Part shown: piece after piece, positions 20,739 through 32,215 of the stretch
How the letters are laid out: every line of letters begins with the position of its first letter
Position numbering within the stretch: position 1 is the first letter of the stretch
Source: Sporisorium sorghi
Taxonomy: Eukaryota > Basidiomycota > Ustilaginomycetes > Ustilaginales > Ustilaginaceae
Direction: 5' to 3'
NCBI GenBank assembly: GCA_023212695.1
Contig: JALCCG010000011.1
Location: 108,358 to 172,357, forward strand
DNA length: 64,000 nt
Made by a program: the position numbers and the translations under genes
Notes under the pieces: model-generated
What the model was told of the DNA's origin: nothing
What the model saw: only the letters and a program-made list of their open reading frames with translations
The model's database searches: none

Positions 20739-22283
20739 TCAATCCAAGCCCCCATCCCGATTCTCATCCGTCGAGGCATTCAGCGAGGAATCCGGCACCT
20801 CCTGTCTGCGCCTTATGTCGTTCCTCACAGGAACCTGGATGCCCTGTCTCGCCAAGCATTTCGCCAACTCGGTCGACTCGGTCATCCCTGGGAACCGGCG
20901 CGGGCTGTAGATCGTAAACGGTTGAGTGAGCGCCTCGGCCAGCACATGGCCTGTTCCAGGCCCCTCTCCACCAGCTGAGTTGGATGGCGGCGGCGGCGGC
21001 CCAAGAGCAAGCAGCTTGAATGCAAGCCGAAATTGCCCCTCCTGGCGGATGCTGAGGTCGGTGAACACAAAGAAGCACGCACGCGAGCCGTCCAGATCGC
21101 GCGCCACGTTGGCACTCGCCACCAGCCGGCCCTCGAGCATGCGTGTCCAAGGGTACAGCGGATCGTTGGACTCGACCAGTACCGCCTCGGCGTGCGTGCG
21201 GCTCACGGGGTCCTCCTTACGCAGCGTCACCTGCAGTATGAGGTTCGGACTGTTCTCGGCGCTGTTGAGAAAAAGAATCGAACGGAACAGATGTCAGTAA
21301 GCAGTGGTGGCGGGCGATCTGCGGGAAACCATGTGAGGCGAGGAGGAGATGGGGGCAAACTTACTCTTCGTCTTCGGTCCCATCTGGATTGAGAATGCGC
21401 AGCTGAAGGATGGGCAGCGGGTCTAAGGGCCGCTTGTCCTTGCTTCCCAGTCCGCAGAGTCGACCCTGCTGCGGCTGCTGGCGGATGATGAGCTGATACG
21501 TTCTGTATGCAGAGAACAGTGGTCCATGCACGGCGGGCGTCAAAGGTGGTCAGAATCTGTCGTGGTCGCTTCTAGCACAGATGCAAGTAAAGAGTGTGTG
21601 GGTGTGTGGCGACGTACCTGTTCTCGGTAGAATGCTGCGGAAGACCCGGCAGCATGGGCGGAGGAGCCGACGCGGCGGTGCGCGACTCGTTGCTGGTGTT
21701 GTCGCGAGCAGCAGCAGCAGCAGCAGCGGAACGATATTCAGCTGATGACGAGGCGCCGTCATTGTTTTGGTGGAGCGTTGATGAGCTGCGATACGGTTCG
21801 TGTAGGCGCGGCGCATATGCTGCAGCAGAAGAGGTCGAGCCGCTCGGACGATCCGACTGCTGACCGTCATAGTCACTCGCTTGCGTCCTCTCAGGAGCAA
21901 GTCTGGTCAACTGCCTGATGCTGGGAAGCTGGGACGATTCAGCGCCGCCGCGAGACGACGACGACGAAGACAGTGATGTAGAAGCGAGTCTCGACGGAGG
22001 ATGCGAAGGTGGTCGCATATTCAAGCCGTCGTGTTCGTCTGCAAGAGTGGTGGCGACGGAAAGCACGAACTCGGGGAGGATTCAGAATCGTCGGATCTGG
22101 TGGGAACTGGACGGCGGAACAGCGAACAACAGTAGAAGCAAACTCACCTTGCTGGGTATCGGAAGCAGACCGACTAGTGTCGAGTCGATGGATGTCATCG
22201 CGCCTACTCATCTGTGTCGGCGTATCCGAACGGGCAGAAGTCGACTGGCGATCTGCTGGATCGTCTTTGTTGGGGATCGACAT
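20739..22283 (-). CDS. Velvet-domain regulator 2 (canonical, four exons)
   Basis: A 405-residue velvet-family protein. Minus-strand exons are 22148-22283, 21618-22038, 21365-21502 and 20739-21261. The introns are 109, 115 and 103 nt with donors GTGAGT, GTACGT and GTAAGT. All junctions keep phase, and the summed coding length is exactly 406 codons. The first 185 residues are Ser/Arg-rich and disordered. The velvet domain begins with RTYQLIIRQQPQQGRLCGLG and KRPLDPLPILQLRI, which is the classical signature. It continues with NLILQVTLRKEDP, RMLEGRLVASANVARDL, CFFVFTDLSIRQEGQFRLAF and ends TQPFTIYSPRRFPGM and LAKCLARQGIQVPVRN. By motif completeness it is a typical VosA/VelB/VeA-type DNA-binding member. 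The gene is convergent with velvet regulator 1, which suggests shared ancestry or co-regulation. Subfamily is not assigned. Confidence 0.92.
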
Positions 22284-24599
22284 GTTGCCCAGCTCGTCGT
22301 GTCGCTGAAGACCGATGCTGGGCCCGAAGCGATGTCAATGTCGATGTCGATGTCGGCGGTCTGACTGCGTGTAGCGAGCACGTCTGAGTGCGTGTGTGTA
22401 TGCGAGTAGGTTAGGTAGCGAAGGAGCAGACCGAAATGTGCATGGCGATGAAAAAAAAAAAAAAAAAAAAAACCAGGTGCTGAAGGGCACCGCCCGGAAT
22501 TCAATCTGACAGCAGAGGTGGAAAGCTCTGTGTGTGTGTGTGCTTTCCTAAAAGGAAGGGTGACTGAGAGGGATGATGTGGTGTGATGTGATGTGATGAC
22601 GACGACTTTCTGCTCGAAGCTCGTGCTAGGCACTGCCTGGGTCAAAAGGTGAAATGAAAGGTGAAAGTGATGGTCGTAAAAGGGGGGCTGCAGATGCTGT
22701 TGCTGTGATGCTGTATGCTGGCGAGTCGTCTGCGAGGCTGGAGACTGACTCGGTGAGTGGTAGTGAGGCGAGAGAGCGAGGTCTGGGGAAACGCGAGGAT
22801 GGTGGGTAAGGTAGCAGAGAGAGAGGTAGAGGAAAAAAGAAAAGAGTGTCGCCAAGGTTCAGCAACAGTTGTTACTCTCAGAAGCAAAAGGCGAGAGAGC
22901 AAAAGAGGGAAAGCACTGCTCTTCAGTGGGCGGACGGCGAAACGAGACGAGGTGTGGAAAGGAAGAAGAAAGTACGATCGACGGACGGATATGCAGCAGC
23001 AAATCAAGAAACAGCGCCAACGAGGCGAGCGAGCGGGCGGGCGGTCGGTCGCGCATGCCCATGCACGACACGGCTCAGAGCCTGGCCGCCCTCTCAACAT
23101 GTTAGCCTGGAACCAACGCAATGGATCTTGCCAAGTCTTAGCGGCGACTCGAAGTTTTCCACTCGCGGGGACATGAGCTGACCAACAAGCTTGACCGTCG
23201 TCGATCTGTCTGTGCGCCGGTGTTGTTCCAGCTTGCTGCTCGTGCCGAGGCAATGGGTCTCGCCAAACAATGGCTCGACTCCGAAGCCTTTCGGCCCTAG
23301 GCGGAGAAGCGTGTGCACCTTGGCCCGAGCTTATTCGGATGTGAGACTGTGTGGGATGGTCCCTCCTCCTCCTCCTCTTGCGGCGCTGCCCCAATCCATC
23401 GCAATCAAAATATGCTATGCTAAACAAATGCGTCCATCGGGAGCTGGCAAAGTCTGAGCCACGTCTCAAAAAGGAGACGCTCGACCCGAGCCACTGCAAG
23501 ACTCTGTCGCGACAATGTGGTTTGGGCGGATCATCCGCAAGTGTTGACCCATACGGCCAACTGAGGGCTGCAAACTCAATAAGCAAACAGCTTTTACACG
23601 TGATTTGCCAAAGGAAAAAACGGCGTGTGGCTGCGACGAGTTTCGCACGCGCCCTCGGAACCACGGGAAGCTGCTGTCCCCACCAGGGGCGCCGGACTCC
23701 AGCCAGCCAGCCACATTGAAGCGTCGAGCGGGTCTTCACCTCCGGGCAACAGCATCAATCTCTGATCTCAACGGTCTTTTTCATCAAGACCCTCGCCAGG
23801 TCAAAGGCGATTGCTGGCACAGTCTACGCCGGGGATGAAGAGCTTCGGCGGGAACAGTGGGAAGTGGAGAGCGAGAGCAGAGCACGCAGTACTCACCGTT
23901 ACGGGAAAGATCCGCGATGGGGGGAGTCAGATGCAGCTGGAGAGAATGTTCTGTAGCCACTTCTGGGTTGTAGCGGCATGAATGCGTCAGTGGTGGACAG
24001 ATCGATGCATCCAATTCAAGGAAAAGAGTCGTGTTGATGGATCCAGGAAGAAGTGTCGAGCGAGAAGGTGGTGTTGGGTAAGAAAGGACTGACAAGGTGG
24101 TGGAACGAGAAGACAAGATGCCAAAAAAACAAAACTTGGCAACAAGGACGTTTCGCGGGACCGTGGCTGCTATGCGGCGGTGTTCTAATGCATGTGTTAG
24201 ACACTCGGCAAGCCGACCGCTTGGACGAAATCAGGCATAAAAATCTGAAATGTCAACCGACCCGATCGGCCCGAAGCGCTTTCTCCGGCCAATGCGTGCA
24301 GGTTGAACCTGATCCAAGTGGCCAGCTCGAGGGCAAAGAGCGGAGGACGGCCGTGTGATTCCTGCGGCGACAGCTTTTGGAGCTGCAGCTGAAACGGACT
24401 CTTGGCAGGGGAGCGTATGTCAGAGGCATGCACTCCGGTGTCGGTCGCGAGAGGATCGTTACCGGTGCACGTGATGACCGCTAGAGCGAGAGAGGAGAAA
24501 GAGAGAGAGAGAGAGAGGGAGAGGGAGTGTGCGAGAGAAAGCCGTTTCCTCGCGGTCTGGCAAAGAGATGCTGCCAAGCTTTTGCGATTGTTTGTTGTC

Positions 24600-24601
<2 letters not shown>

Positions 24602-24648
<47 letters not shown>
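24602..24648. repeat. (GA)n dinucleotide microsatellite
   Basis: A perfect GA run of about 47 nt, inside a wider GA-rich stretch that begins near 24480. Confidence 0.9.
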
Positions 24649-24651
<3 letters not shown>

Positions 24652-25598
24652 CAGGCAGGCAGAAAGGGCGGTGCGAGACTCCGATGATGCTGGGTGCAGG
24701 CCTGAGCGTCAACAGTACCCAGCTTGAAACCTCCGTCAGTGGGTCTACCGACGGGCAAAAGGCAGCCGCTACACAGCCGAGCAGCAGAGCGAGCGACAGC
24801 AGACGACGCCAAGAGCACAGCGAGAGCTGTGGGTACAAGAGCTTCACGCGCCTCTGGCGAAGGACCGAGAGCGAAATGCAGCCGCACCTTGTTGGGCAAG
24901 GGGAAGAATAGCTTCAAGACGGCCGAAGCAAGGGTCAACAACCAGAACTGACCGTGGGAAACGGTCAAGGGTCCAGGCTTTTGCAGAGCAAAACACCCAA
25001 AAAAGAACCGCGGCTACAGCTGTCCGGTGGATGGGGATGCGAGGCTCAAAGCTGAGGCTGAGGCTGAGGGGAAAGAAAGAGGGAAGGCGAGGAGGTGGTG
25101 GTGGTGGACAAAAGCAGAGGCTCGAGAGAGGTGAAGGTGGAGAAATCCGGAAGGAAGGAAGAAATGGAGGGTCAAAAAAAAAAAAATTGAATCCGACACA
25201 ATGCGCACGACGAAGCCGGACAAAGGATCGGCGCCAGTGACGATGGAAGTGGGGGAAAGAGAGAGCGAGGTCAAGCCAAAGTTTAAACTCAATCATAAGG
25301 TTGCTCAGACAGCTCGCGAGCCAGACAGCAGGGCAACGCGCTGGCTGCTTCCAGCGACTCGCCACTCACAGCCGGGTTCTTCATGGTCTCGAATTCTTCC
25401 TCTTTTATTTTTTATTTTTTATTTTTATTTTTCGTTTCTTCCTTCTTCGAGCGACACAGTCTCAAACTCAGTCGATCTTTGATATGGTTGGCCTTTTCCA
25501 TCAGGGTTCCAAGCTCATCTCAGTCGTAGTGAAGGCGTATGATGCGGTCTTAGTGCTTGCTGTTCCCCCACATCTCTTTAAGAACGATTGATGGATGC

Positions 25599-25630
<32 letters not shown>

Positions 25631-26438
25631 TGGACGGAACTCATGAAGAAGCGGGCTGGGCTGCTGCGGGCATCGAAACCCATTTCACCTTGCTTCGGTT
25701 TCAGTAGCTTGGTACTGTACCGGCGACACCGCCGTAATTCATGCCGGAGCTGCAAGGTGACCGCCAAGCTTCAACCCATCTCGGTGTGCCCACTGCGCCA
25801 TGGGTGACTGACTCTCTGGCCTTCGGGCCGTTTCCTGTTGGTCTTACGCTCATATGATAACATGACTCGGAAAAGAGTCTCACGCTGATCCGAGCTTTGC
25901 TGGAAAGAGGTGGGTCTAGACCTCGCTCTCACAAGCAAACTGTCTGCTGTTGTCAGTGTCGCTTATTCCGCGAGGCGTGAGAAGCGGAGCGGAGGACTGC
26001 GTCACATTGTTTTTTCTTTTTTTTTTCTGAGCTGCAGCTGTGCATTTTTATTCTTGAAAGGTGGCAGGTTCGAGTGAGCTTTGTCTTGAGTAAGGTTCAG
26101 CCGTTTAGATCCGTCTTTACCACGTCCTTGACCCACTCGCGGCTCTTCATGCATGAAGAGAAAAAAAAAATAAACAACAACAACAGCATCGTCAAAACCC
26201 ACTTTGGTGGTGCATCTCTCCGACGCTGAGCTCCTCGCTCTGCTTCCCCCTCTCTGTCTTATGTTGCTCACATTGAAAGCTTTGTTAGAATCATCTTATC
26301 AATTGGGCTGTGTAGGCCATGCAAGTCTGCATCTAGCAGCGTCGGCTCCCGTTCTGAGCCCACACGGCAGCCTCGGTCGTCGGTGTCGGTCCAACCCCGA
26401 CCGACGAAAAGCAAGGTTCGCCCACATTCACATAAAGT

Positions 26439-26441
<3 letters not shown>

Positions 26442-26489
<48 letters not shown>
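26442..26489. repeat. (GA)n dinucleotide microsatellite
   Basis: A perfect GA run of about 48 nt in non-coding DNA. Confidence 0.9.
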
Positions 26490-26491
<2 letters not shown>

Positions 26492-27353
26492 AGGGAGGGC
26501 GCTCAGTGAACTGCGTATGACCATGCAGCTCGCGCGTCCAAGCCCACTTTTGGATCGGATTTATGCCCTCAAACTGTAAATCTCGCTCCCTTGAGGCATG
26601 AGCTCACCAATCGCAGTGTAAGAGAGGGGCTGCACCGCACTTTGTCCATCGCCTCCCTGCCGATTTCCTTGTTGTGAGCCCAGCAGCACCAAAACAGGCC
26701 TCGCCAACTCCGTCGGGAGGGTCGGCTCGCGCTCATTGACGACACGCGTAGCCTCGAAAATCATTTCAGTTTTGGTCACAAAACAGAATTAAAGTTAACC
26801 TCCTTCTGCCAGGCTGCGCTGACAGGCTTTGTTTTTTTTTCTGTTTCTTTTTGTTTTCTTTATTTATTTATTTTTTGCCTCTCTTTTTCCTTCTTTTTTC
26901 CTTTTTGTTATTATTATTTTTTTTTCTGAGCCCTTCTCGGGCTTGCCGGCGAAATTTGCAGGTTGTGTCGGTGAGAGAGCGTGCGTGTCAAAATACACAC
27001 CGCGGGATGGCCGAGATGCCCGTGACGCAGCGTGCCTGCAGCCGGAGTGACGGAGAAGGACGCAGACAAGAGATCGTTGATGTTCCCATCTTCCCGCGAT
27101 CTTCCAGAGTGATCCATCCCGTCGTTTCATCCTCCGCGGCTTCCGACCGATGCTCAACAAAGTCATGCTGTGCACCTTCTAACCGACGTCCGTAGCAAAT
27201 CCAAACACCGACGTCTGGTTGGGTAGCGAGCCGGTCGCGCGTCCGCCCTCTCGCTTGGCGCGTTGCCGAGGTGCCACTCACGACGACTCCAGCAGATCTT
27301 CATGTGCTTGCAAGACGGTGTGTAAAAAAACACCGAAACCAAACGCCGTCGGT

Positions 27354-27392
<39 letters not shown>

Positions 27393-27486
27393 CTCCGTCC
27401 CCACCTTTCTATTTTCTTTTTTTTTTTTCTGCGCCGGCACCTCACGCTCGCCCTCCCCCCGCTTCCGCCCCCCCCCCCCCCCACCC

Positions 27487-27496
27487 NNNNNNNNNN
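27487..27496. other. Assembly gap (10 N)
   Basis: Ten undetermined bases directly after a C-rich run and close to two long T runs. The homopolymers probably broke the assembly, and the true gap size is unknown. Confidence 0.98.
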
Positions 27497-27539
27497 TCTT
27501 TTCAGAACCTACGCCCACACCCCGGTGTCTTGTTTTTTT

Positions 27540-27570
<31 letters not shown>

Positions 27571-28012
27571 CGCACGGTCCAACGCTAGACATGCACTTCT
27601 TCTTGACCTGGCGACGCTCATGCGGGCGCAAGCTCGCTCGGATCACGCCATCTCCCTCCCGCAACGCCTCACGGCTTCCGCGACAAGCAAGCCACAGCAG
27701 CGGCGCGGCGCAAGCACGCACAACCTGCATGCGAAGCAGAGCGAACCCGGCGCAAAGCCCGACTCGCCTACCCTTAGGTCAGACTTGCAGCTCGTCCATG
27801 CGAAACACAAGGCGCTTACCCCGGAGTCCGACAGCATCCATCTCTCTTGACCTCACCACGATAGCCGCCCATCTCTTCTTCCTCCCTCTCCGCCGATATC
27901 GCTGACATGTCTCTTGCTAAGCACGTCTCTGCTCACACCACACTCACTCAGAGATCGGGGTTGGCACAATTCCAATTGTTCGAAACACGATACGATTCCT
28001 CAGTACAGCTGT

Positions 28013-31000
28013 TCAAGGCGAGTCGAGGTCACGATCGCTGATCGGGCTCGCAGCGCGACTGGATGAAGCCGGCGAGTTGCCCGTGCTCGACCAGCCCGTC
28101 GCGGGCTCGATCAGGCTGTCGTCGACGCCGCTGCGCATGTTGAGCGACCAGTCGGGCGTGTCGTCGCTCGAAGAATCGCTCGAGTACTCGCCGCTCGCAC
28201 CCTTGCGCTCTGACTCGGCCGCCATAAAACCTTCTCCATCAGCAGCTGCACCGCCGTACGGCTGCTCCATGCCAACAACCTTCGTCTTGGCCGCCTCCTG
28301 GAACTTCTGCCTCGACTTGCCGCCGATCGGTCGCGTCGTCCGGCGTCGGTAGAACAGCAGGTACGCCGACGAGCTCTTGACCGTCTCCGGGTTGGCCACC
28401 GGTCGCACGCTCGAATCGTCAAACTCGTACCACTTTCCGTCCGCCGGACTTTTTGCAAACGCAGTATAGTGTCCGCCGCCGAGCCCGCCAAAGTGGTTGT
28501 CGACCGCGTACAGGTCGTAGATCGGACGGTCGACCGCGACCGCATCGTCATTATCCTCCAGCGGCCGCAGGATGCCCGAGCCCAGCATGCTCTCCGACAG
28601 CTCCTCGCCGCTTTCCTTGGCTTCCTCCTGCACCCTTCGCAGCGCCTGCGTTCCCTCGACGCGATCCGTCAGATCCAGCCCTTCCAAGGGGAAGTCGACC
28701 AGCATGTTGAGCTTGTCGCGCGAATGCCTGCCGGCGCTGAAGCGCTTGAGATGCACGACCAGGATGTCCGGCGCCTTCCACAGATCGAACTTCTTGGTGG
28801 CTTGACGGAACTCCTTGCACGACGGGCAGTACCACGGATCGTCCTCGCCCAGCTGCTCCTCCTTGGTGAACTCGTCCATGCAGTCCTCGATCGATAGCGT
28901 CTTGGGTTTTGCTGGCCCGGCACTCTCGCGCTGACGGATCGCCTCGTCGATCACTTCGTCGTACTTGCCCCACAATTGAGCTGAATCGGAGTCGACCAGC
29001 AGACCACGTTCCTTGATCGAGTGAGACCACGTGCATACGATAGCACCGCCAGTGTAGACCAGAGGGATGGCCTTGGACGGCGTTGCTTCCTTGGAGTTGT
29101 CGTCGGCGTCGTCGCCCGCGTCCAGCTCATCCGCCTCTTCCTTCATGGGAGCTTCTCCAGATGAGGCGGTGGATGCGTTCCGCTTGGCAAGACGGGCTTG
29201 ACGCTCCTCGAGCTCCTCGGAAAGATGGTCTGCATTGCTTTCGCTGCCCTTGGGCAGACCTTGACCTGCCTCTGCGACGCTGAAGCGGATGCGCAAGGCT
29301 CGTTCGGCGGGCGATGCAGCTGTGGATCCGTATGAGGACGTGCTCACGTCAGGCACCACCACGGCTTCGCCGTCTTCGCGAATCTCGGTGATCACATCGC
29401 TGTCGCCCATCGAACTGGGACCCACGACTTCGACAGCGTCATTGCTCGGAGCCGAATCGTCGACCATCTCCCAGTCCGAAATTTGCGATGCAGACTGTTT
29501 GTCATCCGATGCGCTGCCGATAATGGTATCATCGTGCTCGACAACCTTGCGAAGATCGTCCGATCTAGTCGAAAAGCGCGTGAACCCTTCCACAACGAGC
29601 TTGCGGATCGCATCGACATTGTTGACATCCGCTTTGGGAACAGAGATGAAGAATGGAATGCCGATAGCATCCGACCTTGCGCGACGACTGACAAACGCAT
29701 GACTCGACGACGCGCCGGATGCATCACTAGCCATGTTGGCAAAGACGGGCAGGATGGCATGCTCCTCGTCCTTAATGTCCAGCGCGTCCTCTGCGTCCTC
29801 GATCGTGCGATGGTAGCGGTAGTGACGCTGCCTCGAGAAGCGAGGAGTGGCCGGCACTTCCCAGAAGTAGACAAAGTCGGCCTCCTTGATATCGATGAGC
29901 GGTTCATAGTCGTCGATCCACTTGTAGATGCGATGGTGCCACACCTCTCCGCACACCAAGCGCTTGGTCTCGAGGCCAAACTGCGCTGCTACCTTTTGAT
30001 GCAGCTTGCTGACTGTGGTGCCTGCTGGCAGTTGCACCTGGAACTTGTGCATGGGTTTGTTCGGGTCCAGCGGTACAAAGTAAACCTGTCCTCGCCACAT
30101 CTTCTTGTTGGGGATGGGCAGGGTGAGATACATGAACGGATCAAACTTGATCGAGACCTTGCCGCAGTCGGGGCAGACGAGCGTGCTGCGGTATTGGCCT
30201 TGGAAGAGGTCGACAATCACCGAGTCGTTTCGCGCCTTGTAAATGTCCCACTGTCGTTTGGCAAACGCCACGAGGTCCCTCTCGTCGCCTCCCTCCCAAT
30301 CAGGCGCCTCGATGTAGGGCTTCTTGAGGATGCGGTTGAGGTCCTCGTGCAGGCCGTCCAAGAGGAAGGCCAGCAGCTCCTGGCTGTCGTGCTGTGCGTA
30401 TCCGCTGAACTGCGGTGCAAAGCGCGAGAGCGCAAACTTGAACTCGCGCGGCCAGAAGGAACCACCCTGCCCGTTCCAGATGTTCGTAATGAGGTTGCCG
30501 AAAGCATCAGCAATGGCACCGCCCATTCCCAACGGGTTGTCCGTATTGAGCTCCTGTTTGTAGGCGCCGGAAACAAAGTATTGCTGCAGCTCGTAGGTGT
30601 TGCTGAGGCACTGCAATGCACTGTTCATGAAGCACGTATTGCCGAGATTGTTGAGACCGCGCAACCCGCGTGACCTGCCCATGGTGCGATCGACGGCCGT
30701 CTGTGAGCGGGTCACTCGTCCTTGCGCATCCGCGGCGCTGCCTGACGCCCCGCTGGCGCTCGCCGAGGCATTGGCACTATTTTGCTGCAGATTGCTGAAG
30801 AAGTCGCCATGCTGAGCGAAGATGCCCTTGAGGGACGATGACGAGGTCTCTGCGGGAGCGGGGTCCGTCTGCCAACGTCCGGACTGGCGGGTCTCGACGA
30901 CGAGGTTCATCTCGATCTCGTCTACGCCGACCGACTTGAGCGAAACGTCGGGTTGGTAGCTGTCGGGCTTATCTTCGCGTGCATCGATGAGGTCAACGCC

Positions 31001-32215
31001 CTCGTCGCCGACCCTTGCTAGACTGACGATGCCGGTCTGAAGCTCTTGATCTGTCGGTTCAGGGAAGTGGTAGAATCGAATGTCGACATCGGCAACGGCA
31101 TCAAGACTCAACGCTGTCTTGGCCTTGGCCTTGAGCTCGGCGAGGCTGGTGCTGACGGACAAGTTGAACGAGGGCACCCCAGAGCCTTGCACGCTGTCGT
31201 CTTCGACCAACTTGAGCAGTCGCATGATGGGCGGGTAGAACTCGACGCTCTCCTGGGCTGGTCCGAGACCATCGATGACTTTCCGTGCGAAAACGGGACC
31301 GTCGCTGCTTCCGTACCAGCTGACGAGGAGGTTCCAGCCTTCTTCGGGAAGCATCTCGTAGTCGATGTGCTCGTTGATGCGGGGTTTGAGTCGGGCAAAG
31401 GAAGGAGTCGAGTCTTCGTCGAGAAGGTCCGAGTTGTCGATGGGGCCGATTGGCACGTCAGTTTTTTCGGCAGGATCCGAGTCTCGGCGCTCCGAGCATG
31501 CAGCGTCCCAACGGCGATACCATTTGCGACCGACAATGTACCAAGTGTCGCCAGCGTGGAGTGGACGATTCTTCATGGGTCGGATGCGATCCAGCTGTTG
31601 CTGACCTGTAGGTCTGATCACCGCGGTCTCAGCAGCCGGCTGGACCGCCTCGTTGTAGGATGGAGGCTTCTCGTCCACCACGACGTCGGCAGCCTTGACA
31701 GCTCCGTCGTTGAGGCTGAGCGACTGCTCGGTCATGAGACCTTCGATGTTCTGGTCGGATTTGGACATGATATGTGACGAGTTTAGGATGTCAGCCGACG
31801 AGATGCTCTGTCGGAGGGGAGTCGGCTGCGTTCCCACGGCGGTTTCGAGGGTGTCGGGCTCGCCGAAATCGCTTGCAGATTGTGAGCGCGTCGATCTGAC
31901 GTCGTTCTCGACGTCGCTGCTGTTCTCGTCGATGATGGGACTGACGGTTCGAGCTCTCTTGTAAGCCGACTGCCGTTTCGGGTCTGCCGTTGCAGAGAGA
32001 GCCGAGGTGAAGCGGGAGGTCGGTCTGGGCTCGGGACTTTGAGCGGGTGACGGTGCTGGTCGACGGACGGAGCTGGTTGTGGACAAGGACGATGCAGTGT
32101 CGTGCTGAGTCGCTATTTGGGTCGATGATGAGGACTCTGCTGCTGTTTGTAGCCCTGTGAGATCGGATGCGGGATCTCTAGATGGTGCGTCGTTCTGACC
32201 GTGATCGGACAGCAT
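28013..32215 (-). CDS. UBP12: Ubiquitin carboxyl-terminal hydrolase, UBP12/USP4-USP15 type
   Basis: A cysteine deubiquitinase of 1400 residues in one exon. After a disordered N-terminus comes a DUSP domain (from about residue 215, GDTWYIVGRKWYRRWDAAC), then a ubiquitin-like segment. The catalytic Cys box, GLNNLGNTCFMNSALQCL, lies at about residues 515-535. The zinc-binding pairs are split: CPDC near residue 678 and CPSC near residue 1130. An acidic insertion of several hundred residues lies between them, as in UBP12 and USP15. The His box, NHFGGLGGGHYTAFAK, is at about 1240-1255, and the catalytic domain ends with SSAYLLFYRRR. The C-terminal 100 residues are Ser/Asp-rich. The DUSP-plus-split-USP architecture supports UBP12 and not UBP4/5 or UBP14. 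The start is the first ATG, with no competing in-frame alternative near the fold. Confidence 0.93.
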   Translation of the reverse strand: MLSDHGQNDAPSRDPASDLTGLQTAAESSSSTQIATQHDTASSLSTTSSVRRPAPSPAQSPEPRPTSRFTSALSATADPKRQSAYKRARTVSPIIDENSSDVENDVRSTRSQSASDFGEPDTLETAVGTQPTPLRQSISSADILNSSHIMSKSDQNIEGLMTEQSLSLNDGAVKAADVVVDEKPPSYNEAVQPAAETAVIRPTGQQQLDRIRPMKNRPLHAGDTWYIVGRKWYRRWDAACSERRDSDPAEKTDVPIGPIDNSDLLDEDSTPSFARLKPRINEHIDYEMLPEEGWNLLVSWYGSSDGPVFARKVIDGLGPAQESVEFYPPIMRLLKLVEDDSVQGSGVPSFNLSVSTSLAELKAKAKTALSLDAVADVDIRFYHFPEPTDQELQTGIVSLARVGDEGVDLIDAREDKPDSYQPDVSLKSVGVDEIEMNLVVETRQSGRWQTDPAPAETSSSSLKGIFAQHGDFFSNLQQNSANASASASGASGSAADAQGRVTRSQTAVDRTMGRSRGLRGLNNLGNTCFMNSALQCLSNTYELQQYFVSGAYKQELNTDNPLGMGGAIADAFGNLITNIWNGQGGSFWPREFKFALSRFAPQFSGYAQHDSQELLAFLLDGLHEDLNRILKKPYIEAPDWEGGDERDLVAFAKRQWDIYKARNDSVIVDLFQGQYRSTLVCPDCGKVSIKFDPFMYLTLPIPNKKMWRGQVYFVPLDPNKPMHKFQVQLPAGTTVSKLHQKVAAQFGLETKRLVCGEVWHHRIYKWIDDYEPLIDIKEADFVYFWEVPATPRFSRQRHYRYHRTIEDAEDALDIKDEEHAILPVFANMASDASGASSSHAFVSRRARSDAIGIPFFISVPKADVNNVDAIRKLVVEGFTRFSTRSDDLRKVVEHDDTIIGSASDDKQSASQISDWEMVDDSAPSNDAVEVVGPSSMGDSDVITEIREDGEAVVVPDVSTSSYGSTAASPAERALRIRFSVAEAGQGLPKGSESNADHLSEELEERQARLAKRNASTASSGEAPMKEEADELDAGDDADDNSKEATPSKAIPLVYTGGAIVCTWSHSIKERGLLVDSDSAQLWGKYDEVIDEAIRQRESAGPAKPKTLSIEDCMDEFTKEEQLGEDDPWYCPSCKEFRQATKKFDLWKAPDILVVHLKRFSAGRHSRDKLNMLVDFPLEGLDLTDRVEGTQALRRVQEEAKESGEELSESMLGSGILRPLEDNDDAVAVDRPIYDLYAVDNHFGGLGGGHYTAFAKSPADGKWYEFDDSSVRPVANPETVKSSSAYLLFYRRRTTRPIGGKSRQKFQEAAKTKVVGMEQPYGGAAADGEGFMAAESERKGASGEYSSDSSSDDTPDWSLNMRSGVDDSLIEPATGWSSTGNSPASSSRAASPISDRDLDSP

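Larger units (their letters stand above)
22284..28012. other. 5.7-kb gene-poor region with microsatellites and an assembly gap
   Basis: No gene can be supported. Contents, in order: A22 at 22451-22472; GA-rich DNA from 24480 with a perfect (GA)n at 24602-24648; T/A-rich (ATTTTTT)n near 25406-25432; (CAG)n at about 25600-25630; (GA)n at 26442-26489; T-rich runs near 26830-26930; T34 at about 27358-27392; C-rich 27468-27486; ten N at 27487-27496; and T tracts at about 27532-27570. The first 2 kb is the upstream region of velvet gene 2, so long regulatory DNA or a non-coding transcript is possible. Open frames here run through homopolymers or the gap. Confidence 0.55.

Noticed and set aside
24480..26489. 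GA-rich arrays considered as CRISPR or satellite DNA
   Set aside because: They are simple dinucleotide repeats without unique spacers, in a eukaryotic genome.
27219..27905. Open frame spanning the N gap
   Set aside because: It depends on undetermined bases and translates poly-T as poly-Phe.
28013..32215. Several long plus-strand frames opposite UBP12 (for example 29483-30673)
   Set aside because: High GC at third positions of the true gene leaves the opposite strand open; the products have no family features.
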